Shown here: positions 12,520 through 24,613 of the stretch, piece after piece
Position numbering within the stretch: the first letter of the stretch is position 1
Layout: each line of letters opens with the position of its first letter
Assembly (NCBI GenBank): GCA_036417435.1
Contig: JAZAQT010000027.1
Coordinates: 434,001 to 498,000 of the forward strand
Source of the DNA: Inia geoffrensis
Lineage: Eukaryota; Chordata; Mammalia; Artiodactyla; Iniidae
Length of the DNA: 64,000 nt
Reading direction: 5' to 3'
The notes under the pieces: model-generated
The model's database searches: none
The model's input: only the letters and a program-made list of their open reading frames with translations
Told to the model about the DNA's origin: nothing
Made by a program: the position numbers and the translations under genes

Positions 12520-13868
12520 GGGTTAGGGTTAGGGTTAAGGAATGGGGAGGGATTAGGGTACAATTTAGGGTACCACAATGCTTAAGGTTTTTATACGTGT
12601 GAGGGCACACGTTAGTGTTGGTGTCCTGGTTAAGATTAGGGCACGGGTGAGGGTAAGGCTTCGGGTGAGGGTCAGTGTTAGGATTCGGGTTAGGGTTAGG
12701 GTTAAGGAATGCAGAGGGATTAGGGTACAGCTTAGGGTACGACAGTGCTTAAGGGTTAGCGTTCGTGTGAGGGCAAGGGTTAGTGTTAGTGTCCTGGTTA
12801 AGATTAGGGCACGGATGAGGGTAAGGCTTCAGGTGAGTGTCAGGGTTAGGATTCGGGTTAGGGTTAGGGTTAGGGAATGGGGAGGGATTAGGGTACAGTT
12901 TAGGGTACGACAACGATTAAGGGTTAGCGTACGTGTGAGGGCACAAGTTAGTGTTGGTGTCCTGGTTAAGATTAGGGCACGGGTGAGGGTAAGGTTTCGG
13001 GTGAGGGTCAGGGATAGAATTCGGGTTAGGGTTAGGGTTAGGGAATGGGGAGATATTAGGGCACAGTTTAGGGTACCACAACGCTTAAGGTTTAGCGTAC
13101 GTGTGAGGTCACTAGTTAGTGTTAGTGTACTGCTTACGATTAGGGCACGGGTGAGGGTAAGGCCTCGGAAGAGGGTCACGTTAAGGGTTAGGGTTAGGGT
13201 TAGGGTTAGGGTTAGTGAATGGGGATTGAATAGGGTACAGGTTAGGGTACGGCAATGGCTTAGGGTTGGCGTACGTTAGAGGGCATGGGTTAGTGTTGAT
13301 GTACTGGTTAAAATTAGGACACGGGTGAGGGTAAAGTTTCGGGTGAGTGTCATGGTTAGGTTTCAGGTTAGGGTTAGGGTTAGGGAATGGAGAGGGATTA
13401 GGGTACAGGTTAGGGTACCGCTGCGGTTTAGTGTTAGCGTACGTTTGAGGGCACGAGTTAGTCTTGGTATCCTGGTTAAGATTAGGGCACGGGTGAGGGT
13501 AAGGGTTCGGGTGAGGGTCAGGGTTAGGATTCAGGTTAGGGTTAGGGTTAGGGAATGGAGAGGGATTAGGGTACAGGTTAGGGTACGACAATGCTTAAGG
13601 GTTAGCGTAAGTGTGAGGGCACGAGTTAGTTTTGGTGTACTGGTTAAGACAATGGCACCGATGAGGGTAAGGCCTCGGATAAGGGTCACGTTCAGGGTTT
13701 CGCTTAGGGTTAGCGTTAGGGAATGGGGAGGGATTAGGGTACAGGATAGGGTACGACAATGCTTAAGGGTTAGCGTACGTTTGAGGGCATGAGTTAGTGT
13801 TTGTGTACTGGTTAAAATTAGGGCATTGGTTAGGGTAGGGCATCGGAAGTGGGTCAGGTTTAGGGATG
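12520..13868 (+). repeat. 8-monomer unit (1,349 bp), canonical A-H
   Basis: Six extra bases (a fifth GGGTTA) in the E head at 13,183-13,212, and one base lost in A (AAGGTTTTTATACGTG near 12,590). Confidence 0.92.
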
Positions 13869-15218
13869 GGGTTAGGGTTAGGTTTAAGGAATGGGGAGGG
13901 ATTAGGGTACAATTTAGGGTACGTCAACGCTTAAGGTTTAGCGTACGTGTTAGGGCACGCGTTAGTGTTGGTTTCCTGGTTAAGATTAGGGCACGGGTGA
14001 GGGTAAGGCTTCGGGTGAGGGTCAGGGTTAGGATTCGGGTTAGGGTTAGGTTTAAGGAATGCAGAGGGATTAGGGTACAGCTTAGGGTACGACAGTGCTT
14101 AAGGGTTAGCGTTCGTGTGAGGGCAAGGGTTAGTGTTAGTGTCCTGGTTAAGATTAGGGCACGGGTGAGGGTAAGGCTTCAGGTGAGGGTCAGGGTTAGG
14201 ATTCGGGTTAGGGTTAGGGTTAGGGAATGGGGAGGGATTAGGGTACAGTTTAGGGTACGACAACGATTAAGGGTTAGCGTACGTGTGAGGGCACAAGTTA
14301 GTGTTGGTGTCCTGGTTAAGATTAGGGCACGGGTGAGGGTAAGGTTTCGGGTGAGGGTCAGGGATAGAATTCGGGTTAGGGTTAGGGTTAGGGAATGGGG
14401 AGATATTAGGGCACAGTTTAGGGTACCACAACGCTTAAGGTTTAGCGTACGTGTGAGGTCACTAGTTAGTGTTAGTGTACTGCTTACGATGAGGGCACGG
14501 GTGAGTGTAAGGCCTCGGAAGAGGGTCACGTTAAGGTTTAGGGTTAGGGTTAGGGTTAGGGTTAGTGAATGGGGATTGAATAGGGTACAGGTTAGGGTAC
14601 GGCAATGGCTTAGGGTTGGCGTACGTTAGAGGGCATGGGTTAGTGTTGATGTACTGGTTAAAATTAGGACACGGGTGAGGGTAAAGTTTCGGGTGAGTGT
14701 CATGGTTAGGTTTCAGGTTAGGGTTAGGGTTAGGGAATGGAGAGGGATTAGGGTACAGGTTAGGTTACCGCTGCGGTTTAGTGTTAGCGAACGTTTGAGG
14801 GCACGAGTTAGTCTTGGTGTCCTGGTTAAGATTAGGGCACGGGTGAGGGTAAGGCTTCGGGTGTGGGTCAGGGTTAGGATTCGGGTTAGGGTTAGGTTTA
14901 GGGAATGGAGAGGGATTAGGGTACAGGTTAGGGTACGACAATGCTTAAGAGTTAGCGTAAGTGTGAGGGCACGAGTTAGTGTTGGTGTACTTGTTAAGAC
15001 AACGGCACCGATGAGGGTAAGGCCTCGGAAAAGGGTCACGTTCAGCGTTTCGCTTAGGGTTAGGGTTAGGGAATGTGGAGGGATAAGGGTACAGGATAGG
15101 GTACGACAATGCTTAAGGGTTAGCGTACGTTTGAGGGCATGAGTTAGTGTTTGTGTACTGGTTAAAATTAGGGCATTGGTTAGGGTAGGGCATCGGAAGT
15201 GGGTCAGGTTTAGGGATG
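13869..15218 (+). repeat. 8-monomer unit (1,350 bp), canonical A-H
   Basis: One extra hexamer in the E head near 14,535-14,566 (GGTTTA plus four GGGTTA, then GTGAATGG). A reads TGTTAGGGCACGCGTTAG. Confidence 0.92.
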
Positions 15219-16562
15219 GGGTTAGGGTTAGGGTTAAGGAATGGGGAGGGATTAGGGTACAATTTAGGGTACGACAACGCTTAAGGTTTAGTGTACGTGT
15301 GAGGGCACGCGTTAGTGTTGGTGTCCTGGTTAAGATTAGGGCACGGGTGAGGGTAAGGCTTCGGGTGAGGGTCAGGGTTAGGATTCGGGTTAGGGTTAGG
15401 GTTAAGGAATGCAGAGTGATTAGGGTACAGCTTAGGGTACGACAGTGCTTAAGGGTTAGCGTTCGTGTGAGGGCAAGGGTTAGTGTTTGTGTCCTGGTTA
15501 AGATTAGGGCACGGGTGAGGGTAAGGCTTCAGGTGAGGGTCAGGGTTAGGATTCGGGTTAGGGTTAGGGTTAGGGAATGGGGAGGGATTAGGGTACAGTT
15601 TAGGATACGACAACGATTAAGGGTTAGCGTACGTGTGAGGGCACAAGTTAGTGTTGGTGTCCTGGTTAAGATTAGGGCACGGGTGAGGGTAAGGTTTCGG
15701 GTGAGGGTCAGGGATAGAATTCGGGTTAGGGTTAGGGTTAGGGAATGGGGAGATATTACGGCACAGTTTAGGGTACCACAACGCTTAAGGTTTAGCGTAC
15801 GTGTGAGGTCACTAGTTAGTGTTAGTGTACTGCTTACAATTAGGGCACGGGTGAGGGTAAGGCCTTGGAAGAGGGTCACGTTAAGGGTTAGGGTTAGGGT
15901 TAGGGTTAGGGAATGGGGATTGATTAGGGTACAGGTTAGGGTACGGCAATGGCTTAGGGTTAGCGTACGTTAGAGGGCATGGGTTAGTGTTGATGTACTG
16001 GTTAAAATTAGGACAGGGGTGAGGGTAAAGTTTCGGGTGAGGGTCATGGTTAGGTTTCAGGTTAGGTTTAGGGTTAGGGAATGGAGAGGGATTAGGGTAC
16101 AGGTTAGGGTACCGCTGCGGTTTAATGTTAGCGTACGTGTGAGGGCACGAGTTAGTCTTGGTGTCCTGGTTAAGATTAGGGCACGGGTGAGGGTAAGGCT
16201 TCGGGGGAGGGTCAGGGTTAGGATTCGGGTTAGGGTTCGGGTTAGGGAATGGAGAGGGATTAGGGTACAGGTTAGGGTACGACAATGCTTAAGGGTTAGC
16301 GTAAGTGTGAGGGCACGAGTTAGTGTTGGTGTACTGGTTAAGACAACGGCACCGATGAGGGTAAGGCCTCGGAAAAGGGTCACGTTCAGGGTTTCGCTTA
16401 GGGTTAGGGTTAGGGAATGGGGAGGGATTAGGGTACAGGATAGGGTACGACAACGCTTAAGGGTTAGCGTACGTTTGAGGGCATGAGTTAGTGTTTGTGT
16501 ACTGGTTAAGATTAGGGCATTGGTTAGGTTAGGGCATCGGACGTGGGTCAGGTTTAGGGATG
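15219..16562 (+). repeat. 8-monomer unit (1,344 bp), canonical A-H
   Basis: Full-length unit. Private changes include GCAGAGTGATTAGGG in B and ATATTACGGCACAG in D. Its last H ends with the variant GGTTAGGTTAGGGCATCGGACG, where the right copy of the 9,586-bp duplication begins. Confidence 0.93.
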
Positions 16563-17738
16563 GGGTTAGGGTTAGGGTTAAGGAATGGGGAGGGATTAGG
16601 GTATAATTTAGGGTACGACAACGCTTAAGGTTTAGCGTACGTGTGAGGGCACGAGTTAGTGTTGTTGTCCTGGTTAAGATTAGGACACGGGTGAGGGTAA
16701 GGCTTCGGGTGAGGGTCAGGGTTAGGATTCGGGTTAGGGTTAGGGTTAAGGAATGCAGAGGGATTAGGGTACAGCTTAGGGTACGACAGTGCTTAAGGGT
16801 TAGCATTCGTGTGAGGGCAAGGGTTAGTGTTAGTGTCCTGGTTAAGATTAGGGCACGGGTGAGGGTAAGATTTCAGGTGAGGGTCAGGGTTAGGATTCGG
16901 GTTAGAGTTAGGGTTAGGGAATGGGGAGCGATTAGGGTACAGTTTAGGGTACGACAACGATTAAGGGTTAGCGTACGTGTGAGGGCACGAGTTAGTGTTG
17001 GTGTCCTGGTTAAGATTAGGGCACGGGTGAGGGTAAGGTTTCGGGTGAGGGTCAGGGATAGAATTCGGGTTAGGGTTAGGGTTAGGGAATGGGGAGTTAT
17101 TAGGGCAAAGTTTAGGGTACCACAACGCTTAAGGTTTAGCATACGTGTGAGGTCAATAGTTAGTGTTAGTGTACTACTTACGATTAGGGCACGGGTGAGG
17201 GTAAGGCTTCGGAAGAGGGTCACGTTAAGGGTTAGGGTTAGGGTTAGGGTTAGGGAATATGGATTGATTAGGGTAGGGGTTAGGGTACGGCAATGGCTTA
17301 GGGTTAGCATACGTTAGAGGGCATGGGTTATTGTTGATGTACTGGTTAAAATTAGGACACGGGTGAGGGTAAAGTTTCCGGTGAGTGTCATGGTTAGGTT
17401 TCAGGTTAGGGTTAGGGTTAGGGAATGGAGAGGGATTAGAGTACAGGTTAGGGTACGACAATGCTTAAGGGTTAGCGTAAGTGTGAGGGCACGAGTTAGT
17501 GTTGGTGTACTGGTTAAGACAAAGTCACCTATGAGGGTAAGGCCTCGGAAAAGGGTCACGTTCAGGGTTTCGCTTAGGGTTAGGGTTAGGGAATGGGGAG
17601 GGATTAGGGTACAGGTTAGGGTACAACAATGCTAAAGGGTTAACGTACGTTTGAGGGCACGAGGTAGTGTTTGTGTACTGGTTAAGATTAGGGCATTGGT
17701 TAGGGTAGGGCATCGGACGTGGGTCAGGTTTAGGGATG
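16563..17738 (+). repeat. 7-monomer unit (1,176 bp): A B C D E F/G H
   Basis: Third occurrence of the unit at 4,122 and 6,977 (9,586 bp from the latter). It has a few substitutions, such as GGGGAGCGATTAGG near 16,925 and GGCTTCGGAAG in D near 17,206. Confidence 0.92.
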
Positions 17739-19418
17739 GGGTTAGTGTTAGGGTTAAGGAATGGGGAGGGATTAGGGTACAGTTTAGAGTACGACAACGA
17801 TTAAGGGTTAGCGTACGTGTGAGGGCACGAGTTAGTGTTAGTGTACTGCTTACGACTAGGGCACGGGTGAGGGTAAGGCCTCGGAAGAGGGTAACGTTAA
17901 GGGTTAGGGTTTGGGTTAGGGTTAGGGAATGGGGATGGATTAGGGTACAGGTTAGTGTACGGCAATGGCTTAGGATTAGCATACGTTAGAGGGCATGGGT
18001 TAGTGTTGATGTACTGGTTAAAATTAGGACAGGGGTGAGGGTAAAGTTTCGGGTGAGTGTCATGGTTAGGTTTCAGGTTAGGGTTAGGGTTAGGGAATGG
18101 AGAGGGATTAGGGTACAGGTTAGGGTACCGCTGCGGTTTAGTGTTAGCGTACGTTTGAGGGCACGAGTTAGTCTTGGTGTCCTGGTTATGATTAGGGCAC
18201 GGGTGAGGGTAAGGCTTCGGGTGAGGGTCAGGGTTAGGATTCGGGTTAGGGTTAGGGTTAGGGAATGGAGAGGGATTAGGGTACAGGTTAGGGTACGACA
18301 ATGCTTAAGGGTTAGCGTAAGTGTGAGGGCACAAGTTAGTGTTGGTGTACTGTGTAAGACAAGGACACCGATGAGGGAAAGGCCTCGGAAAAGGGTCACG
18401 TTCAGGGTTTCGCTTAGTGTTAGGGTTTCGGAATGGGGAGGGATTAGGGTACAGTTTAGGGTACGACAATGCTTAAGGGTTAACGTACGTGTGAGGGCAT
18501 GAGTTAGTGTTGGTGTCCTGGTTAAGATTAGGGCACGGGTGAGGTTAAGGCTTCAGGTGAGGGTCAGGGTTAGGATTCTGGTTAGGGTTAGGGTTAGGGA
18601 ATGGGGAGATATTAGGGCACAGTTTAGGGTACCACAACGCTTAATGTTTAGCGTACATGTGAGGTCACTAGTTAGTGTTAGTGTACTGCTTACGATTAGG
18701 GCACGGGTGAGGGTAAGGCCTCGGAAGAGGGTCACGTTAAGGGTTAGGGTTTGGGTTAGGGTTAGGGAATGGTTATTGATTAGGGTACAGGTTAGTGTAC
18801 GGCAATGGCTTAGGGTTAGCATACGTTAGAGGGCATGGGTTAGTGTTGATGTACTGGTTAAAATTAGGACAGGGGTGAGGGTAAAGTTTCGGGTGAGTGT
18901 CATGGTTAGGTTTCAGGTTAGGGTTAGGGTTAGGGAATGGAGAGGGATTAGGGTACAGGTTAGGGTACCGCTGCGGTTTAGTGTTTGCGTACATGTGAGG
19001 GCACAAGTTAGTCTTGGTGTCCTGGTTAAGATTAGGTCACAGGTGAGGTTAAGGCTTCGGGTGAGGGTCAGGGTTAGGATTCGGGTTAGGGTTAGGGTTC
19101 GGGAAAGGAGAGGGATTAGGGTACAGGTTAGGGTACGACAATGCTTAAGGGTTAGCGTAAGTGTGAGGGCATGAGTTAGTGTTGGTGTACTGGTTAAGAC
19201 AAGGGCACCGATGAGGGTAAGGCCTCAGAAAAGGGTCACGTTCAGGCTTTCGCTTAAGGTTAGGGTTTCGGAATGGGGAGGGATTAGGGTACAGGATAGG
19301 GTACGACAATGCTTAAGGGTTAACGTACGTTTTTGGGCATGAGTTAGTGTTTGTGTACTGGTTAAGATTAGGGCATTGGTTAGGGTAGGGCATCGGAAGT
19401 GGGTCAGGTTTAGGGATG
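17739..19418 (+). repeat. 10-monomer unit (1,680 bp): A/C/D E F G H/B D E F G H
   Basis: Counterpart of 8,153-9,832, with the same two chimeric monomers and the same late divergence features (GGTCACAGGTGAGG near 19,034). Confidence 0.88.
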
Positions 19419-20761
19419 GGGTTAGGGTTAGGGTTAAGGAATGGGAAGGGATTAGGGTACAATTTAGGGTACGACAACGCTTAAGGTTTAGCGTACGTGT
19501 GAGGGCATGAGTTAGTGTTGGTGTCCTGGTTAAGATTAGGGCACGGGTGAGGGTAAGGCTTCGGGTGAGGGTCAGGGTTAGGATTCGTGTTAGGGTTAAG
19601 GTTAAGGAATGCAGAGGGATTAGGGTACAGCTTAGGGTACGACAGTGCTTAAGGGTTAGCGTTCGTGTGAGGGCAAGGGTTAGTGTTAGTGTCCTGGTTA
19701 AGATTAGGGCACGGGTGAGGCTAAGGATTCAGGTGAGGGTCAGGGTTAGTATTCGTGTTAGGGTTAGGGTTAGGGAATGGGGAGGGATTAGGGTACAGTT
19801 TAGGGGACGACAACGATTAAGGGTGGCGTACGTGTGAGGGCACGAGTTAGTGTTGGTGTCCTGGTTAAGATTAGGGCACGGGTGAGGTTAAGGTTTCGGG
19901 TGATGGTCAGGGATAAAATTCGGGTTAGGGTTAGGGTTAGGGAATGGGGAGATATTAGGGCACAGTTTAGGGTACCACAACGCTTAAGGTTTAGCATACG
20001 TGTGAGGTCACTAGTTAGTGTTAGTGTACTGCTTACGATTAGGGCACGGGTGAGGGTAAGGCTTCGGAAGAGGGTCACGTTAATGGTTAGGGTTAGGGTA
20101 AGGGTTAGGGAATGGGGATTGACTAGGGTACAGGTTAGGGTACGGCAATGGCTTAGGGTTAGCGTACGTTAGAGGGCATGGGTTAGTGTTGATGTACTGG
20201 TTAAAATTAGGACAGGGGTGAGGGTAAAGTTTCGGGTGAGGGTCATGGTTAGGTTTCAGGTTAGGGTTAGGGTTAGAGAATGGAGAGGGATTAGGGTACA
20301 GGTTAGGATACCGCTGCGGTTTAGTTTTAGCATACGTGTGAGGGCACGAGTTAGTCTTAGTGTCCTGGTTAAGATTAGGGCACGGGTGAGGGTAAGGCTT
20401 CGGGAGAGGGTCAGGGTTAGGATTCGGGTTAGGGTTCGGGTTAGGGAATGGAAAGGGATTTGGGTACAGGTTAGGGTACGACAATGCTTAAGGGTTAGCG
20501 TAAGTGTGAGGGCACGAGTTAGTGTTGGTGTACTGGTTAAGACAAGGGCACCGATGAGGGTAAGGCCTCGGAAAAGGGTCACGTTCAGGGTTTCACTTAG
20601 GGTTAAGGTTAGGGAATGGGGAGGGATTAGGGTAGAGGATTGGGTACGACAATGCTTAAGGGTTAAAGTACGTTTGAGGGCATGAGTTAGTGTTTGTGTA
20701 CTGGTTAAAATTAGGGCATTGGTTAGGGTAGGGCATCGGACGTGGGTCAGGTTTAGGGATG
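19419..20761 (+). repeat. 8-monomer unit (1,343 bp), canonical A-H
   Basis: Counterpart of 9,833-11,175. It shares the private single-base loss in C (AAGGGTGGCG near 19,822), which is strong evidence of common descent. Confidence 0.93.
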
Positions 20762-22105
20762 CGGTTAGGGTTAGGGTTAAGGAATGGGGAGGGATTAGGG
20801 TACAATTTAGGGTACGACAACGCTTCAGGTTTAGCGTACGTGTGAGGGCACGAGTTAGTGTTGGTGTCCTGGTTAAGATTAGGGCACGGGTGAGGGTAAG
20901 GTTTCGGGTGATGGTCAGGGTTAGGATTCGTGTTAGGGTTAGGGTTAAGGAATGCAGAGGAATTAGGGTACAGCTTAGGGTACGACAGTGCTTAAAGGTT
21001 AGCGTTCGTGTGAGGGCAAGGGTTAGTGTTAGTGTCCTGGTTAAGATTAGGGCACGGGTGAGGGTAAGGTTTCAGGTGAGGGTTAGGGTTAGGATTCGGG
21101 TTAGGGTTAGGGTTAGGGAATGGGGAGGGATTAGGGTACAGTTTAGGGTACGACAACTATTAAGGGTTACCGTACATGTGAGTGCACGTGTTAGTGTTGG
21201 TGTCCTGGTTAAGATTAGGGCACGGGTGAGGGTAAGGTTTCGGTTGAGGGTCAGGGATAGAATTCGGGTTAGGGTTAGGGTTAGGGAATGGGGAGATATT
21301 AGGGCACAGTTTAGGGTACCACAACGCTTAAGGTTTAGCGTACGTGTGAGGTCACTAGTTAGTGTTAGTGTACTGCTTGCGATTAGGGCACGGGTGAGGG
21401 TAAGGCCTCGGAAGAGGGTCACGTTAAGGGTTAGGGTTAGGGTTAGGGTTAGGGAATGGGGATTGATTAGGGTACAGGTTAGTGTACGGCAATGGCTTAG
21501 GGTTGGCGTACGTTAGAGGGAATGGGTTAGTGTTGATGTACTGGTTAAAATTAGGACACGGGTGAGGGTAAAGTTTCGGGTGAGTGTCATGGTTAGGTTT
21601 CAGGTTAGGGTTAGGGTTAGGGAATGGAGAGGGATTAGGGTACAGGTTAGGGTACCGCTGCGGTTTAGTGTTAGCGTACGTTTGAGGGCACGAGTTAGTC
21701 TTGGTGTCCTGGTTAAGATTAGGGCACGGGTGAGGGTAAGGCTTCGGGTGAGGGTCAGGGTTAGGATTCGGGTTAGGGTTAGGGTTAAGGAATGGAGAGG
21801 GATTAGGGTACAGGTTAGTGTACGACAATGCTTAAGGGTTAGCGTAAGTGTGAGGGCACGAGTTAGTGTTGGTGTACTGGTTAAGACAAAGGCACCGATG
21901 AGGGTAAGGCCTAGGAAAAGGGTCACGTTCAGGGTTTCGCTTAGGGTTAGGGTTAGGGAATGGGGAGGGATTAGGGTACAGGATAGGGTACGACAACGCT
22001 TAAGGGTTAGCGTACGTTTGAGGGCATGAGTTAGTGTTTGTGTACTGGTTAAGATTAGGGCATTGGTTAGGGTAGGGCATCGGAAGTGGGTCAGGTTTAG
22101 GGTTG
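20762..22105 (+). repeat. 8-monomer unit (1,344 bp), canonical A-H
   Basis: Counterpart of 11,176-12,519, sharing GCAGAGGAATTAGGG, the TTACCGTACATGTGAGTG change in C and the GGGTTGGGG tail in H. Confidence 0.94.
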
Positions 22106-23275
22106 GGGTTAGGGTTAGGGTTAAGGAATGGGGAGGGATTAGGGTACAATTTAGGGTACCACAATGCTTAAGGTTTAGCGTACGTGTGAGGGCACACGTT
22201 AGTGTTGGTGTTCTGGTTAAGATTAGGGCACGGGTGAGGGTAAGGCTTCGGGTGAGGGTCAGTGTTAGGATTCGGGTTAGGGTTAGGGTTAAGGAATGCA
22301 GAGGGATTAGGGTACAGCTTAGGGTACGACAGTGCTTAAGGGTTAGCGTTCGTGTGAGGGCAAGGGTTAGTGTTAGTGTCCTGGTTAAGATTAGGGCACG
22401 GGTGAGGGTAAGGCTTCAGGTGAGTGTCAGGGTTAGGATTCGGGTTAGGGTTAGGGTTAGGGAATGGGGAGGGATTAGGGTACAGTTTAGGGTACGACAA
22501 CGATTAAGGGTTAGCGTACGTGTGAGGGCACAAGTTAGTGTTGGTGTCCTGGTTAAGATTAGGGCACGGGTGAGGGTAAGGTTTCGGGTGAGGGTCAGGG
22601 ATAGAATTCGGGTTAGGGTTAGGGAATGGGGAGATATTAGGGCACAGTTTAGGGTACCACAACGCTTAAGGTTTAGCGTACGTGTGAGGTCACTAGTTAG
22701 TGTTAGTGTACTGCTTACGATTAGGGCACGGGTGAGGGAAAGGCCTCGGAAGAGAGTCACGTTAAGGGTTAGGGTTAGGGTTAGGGTTAGCGAATGGAGA
22801 TTGATTAGGGTACAGGTTAGGGTACGGCAATGGCTTAGGGTTGGCGTACGTTAGAGGGCATGGGTTAGTGTTGATGTACTGGTTAAAATTAGGACACGGG
22901 TGAGGGTAAAGTTTCGGGTGAGTGTCATGGTTAGGTTTCAGGTTAGGGTTAGGGTTAGGGAATGGAGAGGGATTAGGGTACAGGTTAGGGTACCGCTGCG
23001 GTTTAGTGTTAGCGTACGTTTGAGGGCACGAGTTAGTCTTGGTGTCCTGGTTAAGATTAGGGCACGGGTGAGGGTAAGGGTTCGGGCGAGGGTCAGGGTT
23101 AGGATTCGGGTTAGGGTTAGTGTTAGGGAATGGAGAGGGATTAGGGTACAGGTTAGGGTACGACAATGCTTAAGGGTTAGCGTACGTTTGAGGGCATGAG
23201 TTAGTGTTTGTGTACTGGTTAAAATTAGGGCATTGGTTAGGGTAGGGCATCGGAAGTGGGTCACGTTTAGGGATG
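22106..23275 (+). repeat. 7-monomer unit (1,170 bp): A B C D E F G/H
   Basis: The D head is short by one hexamer near 22,616. The last monomer joins a G head (GACAATGCTTAAGGG near 23,161) to an H tail (GTTTGAGGGCATGAG), removing one monomer relative to its counterpart at 12,520-13,868. Confidence 0.9.
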
Positions 23276-24613
23276 GGGTTAGGGTTAGGGTTAAGGAATG
23301 GGGAGGGATTAGGGTACAATTTAGGGTACGACAACGCTTAAGGTTTAGCGTACGTGTGAGGGCACGTGTTAGTGTTGGTGTCCTGGTTAAGATTAGGGCA
23401 CGGGTGAGGGTAAGGCTTCGGGTGAGGGTCAGGGTTAGGATTCGGGTTAGGGTTAGGGTTAAGGAATGCAGAGGGATTAGGGTACAGCTTAGGGCACGAC
23501 AGTGCTTAAGGGTTAGCGTTCGTGTGAGGGCAAGGGTTAGTGTTAGTGTCCTGGTTAAGATTAGGGCACGGGTGAGGGTAAGGCTTCAGGTGAGGGTCAG
23601 GGTTAGGATTCGGGTTAGGGTTAGGGTTAGGGAATGGGGAGGGATTAGGGTACAGTTTAGGGTACGACAACGATTAAGGGTTAGCCTACGTGTGAGGGCA
23701 CAAGTTAGTATTGGTGTCCTGGTTAAGATAAGGGCACGGGTGAGGGTAAGGTTTCGGGTGAGGGTGAGGGATAGAATTCGGGTTAGGGTTAGGGTTAGGG
23801 AATGGGGAGATATTAGGGCACAGTTTAGGGTACCACAACGCTTAAGGTTTAGCGTACGTGTGAGGTCACAGGTTAGTGTTAGTGTACTGCTTACGATTAG
23901 GGCACGGGTGAGGGTAAGGCCTCGGAAGAGGGTCACGTTAAGGGTTAGGGTTAGGGTTAGGGAATGGGGATTGATTAGGGTACAGGTTAGGGTACGGCAA
24001 TGGCCTAGGGTTGGCGTACGTTAGAGGGCATGGGTTAGTGTTGATGTACTGGTTAAAATTAGGACACGGGTGAGGGTAAAGTTTCGGGTGAGTGTCATGG
24101 TTAGGTTTCAGGTTAGGGTTAGGGTTAGGGAATGGAGAGGGATTAGGGTACAGGTTAGTGTACCGCTGCGGTTTAGTGTTAGCGTACGTTTGAGGGCACG
24201 AGTTAGTGTTGGAGTCCTAGTTAAGATTAGGGCACGGGTGAAGGTAAGGCTTCGGGTGAGGGTCAGGGTTAGGATTCGGGTTAGGGTTAGGGTTAGGGAA
24301 TGGAGAGGGATTAGGGTACAGGTTAGGGTACAACACTGCTTAACGGTTAGCGTAAATGTGAGGGCACGAGTTAGTGTTGGTGTACTGGTTAAGACAACGG
24401 CACCGATGAGGGTAAGGCCTCGGAAAACGGTCACGTTCAGGGTTTCGCTTAGGGTTAGGGTTAGGGAATGGGGAGGGATTAGGGTACAGGATAGGGTACG
24501 ACAATGCTTAAGGGTTAGCGTACGTTTGAGGGCATGAGTTAGTGTTTGTGTACTGGTTAAGATTAGGGCATTGGTTAGGGTAGGGCATCGGAAGTGGGTC
24601 AGGTTTAGGGATG
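23276..24613 (+). repeat. 8-monomer unit (1,338 bp), canonical A-H
   Basis: Canonical order. The E head has three GGGTTA units (near 23,941) instead of four, which accounts for the six missing bases. Confidence 0.93.

Larger units (their letters stand above)
6904..13595 (+). repeat. 9,586-bp-offset segmental duplication, left copy
   Basis: Matches 16,490 to about 23,170, including both 10-monomer chimeric units, the base loss in C near 10,236 and the E/F details near 13,500. Scattered substitutions (for example TTATGGCATCGG against TTAGGGCATCGG) make it older than the 2,855-bp event. The offset drifts from 9,586 to 9,575 through small indels. Confidence 0.87.
16490..23170 (+). repeat. 9,586-bp-offset segmental duplication, right copy
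   Basis: Right copy of 6,904-13,595. The left edge lies in H between about 16,484 and 16,490. The clear match stops where the G/H fusion near 23,170 removes one monomer. Confidence 0.86.

Noticed and set aside
13183..13212. Functional terminal telomere
   Set aside because: Perfect GGGTTA runs do not exceed about five units and are always followed by decayed words, so this is not a maintained telomere end.
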